Shown here: positions 58,726-64,000 of the stretch, in pieces
Layout: each line of letters starts with the position of its first letter
Position numbering within the stretch: the stretch's first letter is position 1
Source: Gordionus sp. m RMFG-2023
Taxonomy: Eukaryota > Nematomorpha > Gordioida > Chordodea > Parachordodidae
Assembly (NCBI RefSeq): GCF_954871325.1
Contig: NC_088777.1
Span: 48,089,366 to 48,153,365, forward strand
Direction: 5' to 3'
DNA length: 64,000 nt
Made by a program: the position numbers and the translations under genes
Notes under the pieces: generated by a model
Databases searched by the model: none
Seen by the model: only the letters and a program-made list of their open reading frames with translations
What the model was told of the DNA's origin: nothing

Positions 58726-60985
58726 AGATTTATAGTAGACTTTGTACTTTCCACGGGGAAAATAAAAAATGTTTTCAAGCCTTAATGAGATCATGTTGAA
58801 AAAAATAATAAAATTCATATCACTTTCTATTCATTGATTTTTATACAATTTTACTATTTAATTAGAGACACCATGTATAAGTAGTATAGATATATATATA
58901 TATTTAGATTATAAAGAATATTTTAATGAGTCTGTATATATTTTTTTTTAAATAATAAAAATATTATTTCATAAATCTTTTAACGCCCTAAGATATGGTT
59001 TGAGATGGGGGGGGGGGAGCTCCTGCGAATATTATTTTTTTAAAATATTTTTTTCCAAAAATGCTGCGCAAAATAGAAGGATAGGCCAGTTTTTCCCAAA
59101 AATTTATAATAATTACGACTAGGACGGACGCTTATTGAACGTCATAACCCAAAAAATCGCTATTTTATTTATAGCAGCTGTGGCTTAGAACTGAACTAAT
59201 GAGCAGCAGGTTATATCTTACACCACGGACAATATATTAGCCTAGGAGAGGTCCATAAAAGGTTAGAGATATGGGTCATGATCGATGTGGGTCAAAATAT
59301 TTTAAATTGCGGGAAGAAACTAAAGGTTTATTTTGCTTATTCATATAAGACTGCTACATTTGCTCCTCTTCTGCTCTAACAAATTCGGTGTGAATAATTT
59401 GTTAGTTGATTGTTAAGGCGTAGTCTTAACTTATCGGTACCTTATTTAATTCAAAATTCGTTTCAATTGAATATCAAAGAATCGAAGCTCACATTTCCGA
59501 ATCAAACTCCGAGTCCCCTGGTCATTTTATGTCACGTAATAAAGTGTTAATTTTGAAATTTTATGGCCCTCTTACTAGATTAATTACTAATCTTAGTTTT
59601 TAAGGTTTAGTTAATTAATATAATTTGAGAAATCTTTGAAAAAATCTGTAATCCCAGGTTAAGTATAATTTTTTGACCAAAACTCATAAAAATTTTACCC
59701 TTTCTCAGATAAGCAAATTTGAGGAAGCAAATATTATTTTAAATAAAAATAATCGGCATTGAAAATGTGCCTAAATATCTTATGATAAAGTGTCGCGTTA
59801 CAAAATGGCGTCTTAGAGAAGTATCTTCGTGATAAAAGCGTCGTGGAGGCAGTTATAAAAATATTTAAATTGTTTACATTATTTATTCCGTTTACAAAAC
59901 TAATGAGGAAAGATTCAATGCCACTTTGTAGCGCGAAGCTTTATCACGACGACATTTTATCTCGAAAATTTATCGCGTTGACATTTAATCAGATTTTCAA
60001 ATTTGTTTATTTTTTATTGAAAATAATATTCATTCCCTCAAATTTTATAATCTTAGAAAAGCGGGCAAAAATTTTGTGAGTTAAGGTAATTGCTTGCGAA
60101 ATTTTTTTTATATACAAAACCTGTGATTGGTGGGTTTATAAAAAAAAAGAAGTTTATCTTTAACTTGCGTCATCCATCTTCAAATCGCACATGGAGTAAA
60201 TAGCAGTGGTGTATATAGATTATTACAAAATAAAATGAGTCATGTTTATGTAAAAGGTGCTATATCTTAAAGTTCCAGGAACAGCACCGAATCTCTATAA
60301 AAAAATTAGAGCCCATATTAGTATTTTAAACTATGAAATTTCAGGTTTACTATTCAAAAGCGAGCGCCATTGTATTTCAAGCAATTAAATGATATAATAT
60401 TGATTTATTGTAATGCGATTTATTTGTATAGCAGGCTCGCGCCAATGGGGTCGGGAGTGGAGCGGTCCCTGAGAACACTGCAATTAAACCATTTCATGAG
60501 CTGCAAAAAAATTGTTTCTAACCTTCGGAATACATTTTCGCCTAAAGTCGCCCAAAATTTTAGCATGGCCTTGGTGTGCCATGACCTATTTATTACTATA
60601 AAATATATATAAATTAATTTTATTTCTACTTTTTAACATTTTTAGTTAATTAGAATAGCTAGGGATTTGTAAAAAGAAAAATATTTTTTAGGTCCGACGG
60701 TATACAAGGCTTGTATTTAGACCCAATTTTTGTGAATATTTGCCTAACTCTCAAAATTTTCACCTTTCTTAAAATAAACAAATTTGAGGAAACAAATATA
60801 TATTTAGATAATATTAGACTTTTTAAAACATGTCACGTGACAAAAATAAATTTCGGGCCATTCATTTTGTGAGCTGGTTTGAATCTTTTAGAAATTTCAT
60901 TATTTTTAAATTAAGTTTGTCTCCATTATATCTAAACTAATTTAAAGAGATATTAGAAATTTGATCAATATAACGATTAAGAATG
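58726..60985. other. Region 3' of SLC7, repeats but no gene
   Basis: A G11 tract lies at 59007-59017. 59630-59790 and 60690-60840 share TTTGAGGAA[AG]CAAATAT and neighbouring words, so they are old copies of one repeat. Words of the type GTGATAAAG and GTGTC[AG]CG recur through 59500-60850. 60420-60590 is an open, G+C-richer patch (GGGTCGGGAGTGGAGCGGTC) I cannot assign. Confidence 0.4.
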
Positions 60986-60988
60986 ATC

Positions 60989-61505
60989 TTTTAAAAATCT
61001 ATAGGGAAAAAATAGCTCTTTGAAAATGTGTTACGAATGTCGCATGATTAAGTGACTTGCAAAATGTCATCGTAATAAAACATCATCTCAATGAAGCGTC
61101 AGCATGATAAAGTATGGCGCTAAATAATGTCATGTGAGGGGAGGAGATAAAAAATAAATGGGGCAATAGAATTAAGAAAATAAAAATAAATAAGAAATAT
61201 TTTAGATCATGTTGACGTTATACATGAATTATTTATGATGCAACATAGTGTTTTTAAAATCTATAGAGGAAAAAGCTCTTTGAAAATGTGTCCGAATGTC
61301 GGGTGATAAAGTGTCTTGCAAAATGTCAATCATAATTGTTATCGTGATAAATTGTCTTAGCGATCGCGCTAAATGATGTCATGCGAGGGGGAGGGTTAGG
61401 CATAAAATATAAATGGGGGAATAGAATTAAGAAAATAAAAATACATATAAGATATATTTTAGATCCGTTGACGTTATACATGAATTATTTATAATGCAAC
61501 ATACT
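60989..61505. repeat. Tandem duplication of a 260-bp unit
   Basis: Unit 1 (60989-61249) and unit 2 (61250-61505) match through AGCTCTTTGAAAATGTGT, CTTGCAAAATGTCA, AATAGAATTAAGAAAATAAA and GTTGACGTTATACATGAATT. Differences include a roughly 20-bp indel near the middle. The motif GATAAAGTGTC recurs in both units and also upstream. Confidence 0.8.
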
Positions 61506-62376
61506 AAAACGTATAAGCATTATTTTTATAACTTAACAAACAACTCAAAGCTATCAAAATATATATTTCGTCTGCCGAGAGAGTTCTATATTTACATTTT
61601 TTTTAAAAAATTTTTTCAGATCTTACAAATAGGAGTTTTTGATATTTTAAATTTGATAGGAAAGAACGATGATAAACTAAAATTTGCTTAGTAAATAAAA
61701 AAACAGATTTAAAAAAATGCCATTGGAGGGTGGGGGATGGGTTGGCTTTCTAACCTTCCTCATTGATATGTCTATAACTCCACTAGAAAAGAAATAACAA
61801 AATAAATTAGAAATTTTGAATAATTTAAAAGAAACGATATTGGGATATATAGACATTTAATAAAATATTCATAAAAAGACCGATTCGCATATCTGTCCCG
61901 ATCTAATCCTTTACCTTCAGATTCTATTCACTAATTTAAATATGACAGGTCATTATCTTATTTGATTAGTGCAATCAAAATTTTCGGAAAAATACATTTT
62001 TAAAATCATATTTTTACCAAAGCCTAGCTTATTATTATATTTGATAATGAAGTTCTCAAAGATAAATCATATTTATTATATAGGAAATAAAAAAATAATT
62101 ATTTCCGTTATGTTAGTAAATTTATATATTTTAAAATATTATATTATATTATTTCATAAAAATTCGAGTTCCCAATGTAAATGCCAAATTTAATATTTTA
62201 TAATTAATATAAAATATATACACCTACGTTGAAACCTATTAATAGAGGTTAAATATGAGTATTATACGTTTTAAAATTAAATTCGAGGTAGAATTTCACT
62301 TGATACTTTTAGGTGATAAATTGAATTTATCTTTGCGTATGACTAATTTGAAAAAAATATTTATAAAAATTAATCA
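61506..62376. other. Gene-free stretch
   Basis: A+T-rich. A 65-codon plus-strand frame at 61494-61691 overlaps the repeat edge and has no recognisable similarity. Nothing else seen. Confidence 0.4.
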
Positions 62377-62850
62377 TCAAGTTTTTTTATAGTATCTGGC
62401 TATAAATAGCTGGAAGCCATTCCCTGTTCCAATCTCGGTCGCCTCATGACTGGTGAACACTACGCATACCCATAGCTCTTTGCCTTGGCCGTAACTCACT
62501 TGTAACCTCCATTTGTGTTGACTATGGTCAGTCCATCTTATCGAATGTCTGTCATTCATTGCACTGCAAGTTCTCCAGCTGATGTCAACCCAGCTATAAA
62601 ACTATTAACTTCTCCTAGCTGCTTTCAAAAAGTTAATATTTTATCCACTCTTGAACCAGGTGGCCTTTCAAATGAAAATGTCCTACCCCAGATTGTATAT
62701 CCTTTATCCAATCTACGAACTGTCTTCCACTGACCTGCAACTGCATTTATGTAGATTAAACCTCTGTCATCGAAAAGGTAAAATCCTTAAAAAAGGGCTG
62801 ACCTCACAAACACAGTCTTCATATCAATTACCAACACCTTAGGCATGTTC
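62377..62850 (-). pseudogene. Decayed coding remnant of unknown family
   Basis: The minus strand gives strings of clear protein character: GFYLFDDRGLIYINAVAGQW, KTVRRLDKGYTIWGRTFSFE, then NSFIAGLTSAGELAVQ, and in another frame SIRWTDHSQ and VSYGQGKELWVCVVF, ending ATEIGTGNGFQLFIA. Several stops and frame changes separate them. The GLIYINA and ATEIGTGNGFQLF phrases recall tachylectin-like or other beta-propeller repeats, but that is a guess. The block is G+C-richer than its surroundings. Confidence 0.45.
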
Positions 62851-64000
62851 AAAATGAAGTCCTTAATTTTTTAAAAATCATAGGTAAAAAGAGAAGACAG
62901 ATTACAGGCGATCTAAACAAAGAATTCTACCTTGGCCCAATTTCCTAAGTATTCGCTTCTCTCGACATGTACACAACAATTATATAGACAGATATGTTAC
63001 GTGTTAAGACGTTTTGGTGGTGATGGGGCAAAAATGAATTATTAGTAGCCATTTTAAATAATAAACTCCCCTATTAACCTAGGCTTTAAACAAAATCATA
63101 AAATAACGAACTAGATTCGGTATATTTTAGATGAGATTCTTGAAGAAAGAGCTTAGAATATTGATTAGAAAACACATACCAACTAGTTAGCTTTAGAGAA
63201 AAAATAATTGATCCTTGCTGCATTCAAACCCAGATATATGTGGTAAGTGTATGCCAATCAGTGACTAAGCTGCCGCCTTTAAGATCACAAGAATACATAT
63301 ATTCAGTTAATTATATTTATATCTATATTGATAATTCTATATTTTCCATTTAAATAAAGACTTCAAGTTTTCCCATAGTCTTATTTTTTAAAAAAAGCTT
63401 TGATAATGTTTACCGACAGTTAGAAGTATTAAGCTAAAATATATAAGTCAATCATTATATATTGGTCTAAGCTAGTACTTCTGCAAACTTCATGCTAAGG
63501 GCTTTGATTTAAAATGAGAATCCTATTCTTATAAACTTTACAAATAATTTTAACGATCCATTCCTGGTTTGTTTAAGCAATATTTTATATACTTGTAATT
63601 GTATGATCTAAAACTTCATAATATATTTGTCCATAGAATTCATTTATTAACTGACCCGAAATTATTGTTATGATAAATTACAATTCGAATCTTAAAGGCG
63701 TTCGATTTTCTCTCGCTTTGTTCTTCTAAATATAATTTACTTGCCATTGACTTCTCTAGAAAAACTTATCTAAATTATCATCTTTTCCTGTTGCACCAAA
63801 AAAATGTGGATCAGGGTTTCTATTTTAATTGAAAACTTCTTCTCTCTCAAATATTGTTATCAACATTTTAGGAAATAAAATTTTTACGAAAAGCTTATTT
63901 GGCGTAATAAATTTTTTTGATTCTTGTTGCAACCTCACTGCGAAGATATATTTATAATTTCTAATAAAAGCTTTATGATTATTTCACAATTCCTGTTAAC
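62851..64000. other. Terminal gene-free stretch with a tRNA-like patch
   Basis: Plain A+T-rich DNA apart from the tRNA-like candidate at about 63215-63288. No open frame of interest reaches the end of the window. Confidence 0.4.
63215..63288 (-). repeat. Possible tRNA-derived SINE head
   Basis: The minus strand reads GCGGCAGCTTAGTCACTGA, then GGCATACACTTACCACATAT and CTGGGTTTGAATGCAGC. GGGTTTGAATGC resembles a pol III B box (GGTTCGANTCC), and GCAGCTTAGTCACTGA lies where a degenerate A box would be. No acceptor stem pairs, so it is not a working tRNA gene. Low certainty. Confidence 0.3.

Overview
The window looks like a piece of an A+T-rich invertebrate animal genome. Its genes have spliceosomal introns, some several kilobases long, with GT/AG borders. 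The proteins are animal-type: an H/ACA snoRNP subunit, an SLC7 amino-acid transporter light chain, rhodopsin-like GPCRs and traces of a heparan-sulfate 6-O-sulfotransferase. The intergenic DNA is crowded with hAT-type DNA transposons, MITEs, one Mutator-like element and a few retroelement fossils. I cannot name the species or phylum from sequence alone.

Layout. 0.86-4.16 kb: GAR1 on the minus strand, five exons, 184 codons, apparently intact. 4.4-5.4 kb: retroelement 3' end with an inverted copy of its own tail. 6.7-7.85 kb: Ty3/Gypsy integrase fossil. 8.0-16.2 kb: nested inverted repeats; near their middle a sulfotransferase exon (HS6ST-like) occurs twice, head to head. 16.2-24.1 kb: mostly gene-poor DNA with one more retroelement fragment. 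24.4-41.0 kb: three tandem single-exon GPCR paralogues, all minus strand (24443-25726, 33848-35155, 39702-40982), separated by MITEs, tandem repeats and a Mutator-like transposon (28911-31281). 41.5-43.3 kb: BED-finger hAT transposon remnant. 45.95-58.73 kb: complete ten-exon SLC7 light chain (502 aa) on the plus strand, whose introns hold at least ten mobile elements. 58.7-64 kb: no intact gene; repeats, a decayed coding remnant and a tRNA-like SINE candidate.

The genes do not form an operon or one pathway. GAR1 acts in nucleolar pseudouridylation, the GPCRs in signalling at the cell surface, and the SLC7 protein in amino-acid exchange together with a glycoprotein heavy chain. The GPCRs are the only true gene family here and look like a local, lineage-specific tandem expansion. 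The most unusual points are the GPCRs without a recognisable DRY motif, the palindromic duplication of an HS6ST-like exon, the Mutator-like element whose ends are tandem-repeat arrays with an 11-bp target duplication, and a family of about 14 short foldback MITEs, two of which show perfect 8-bp target duplications.
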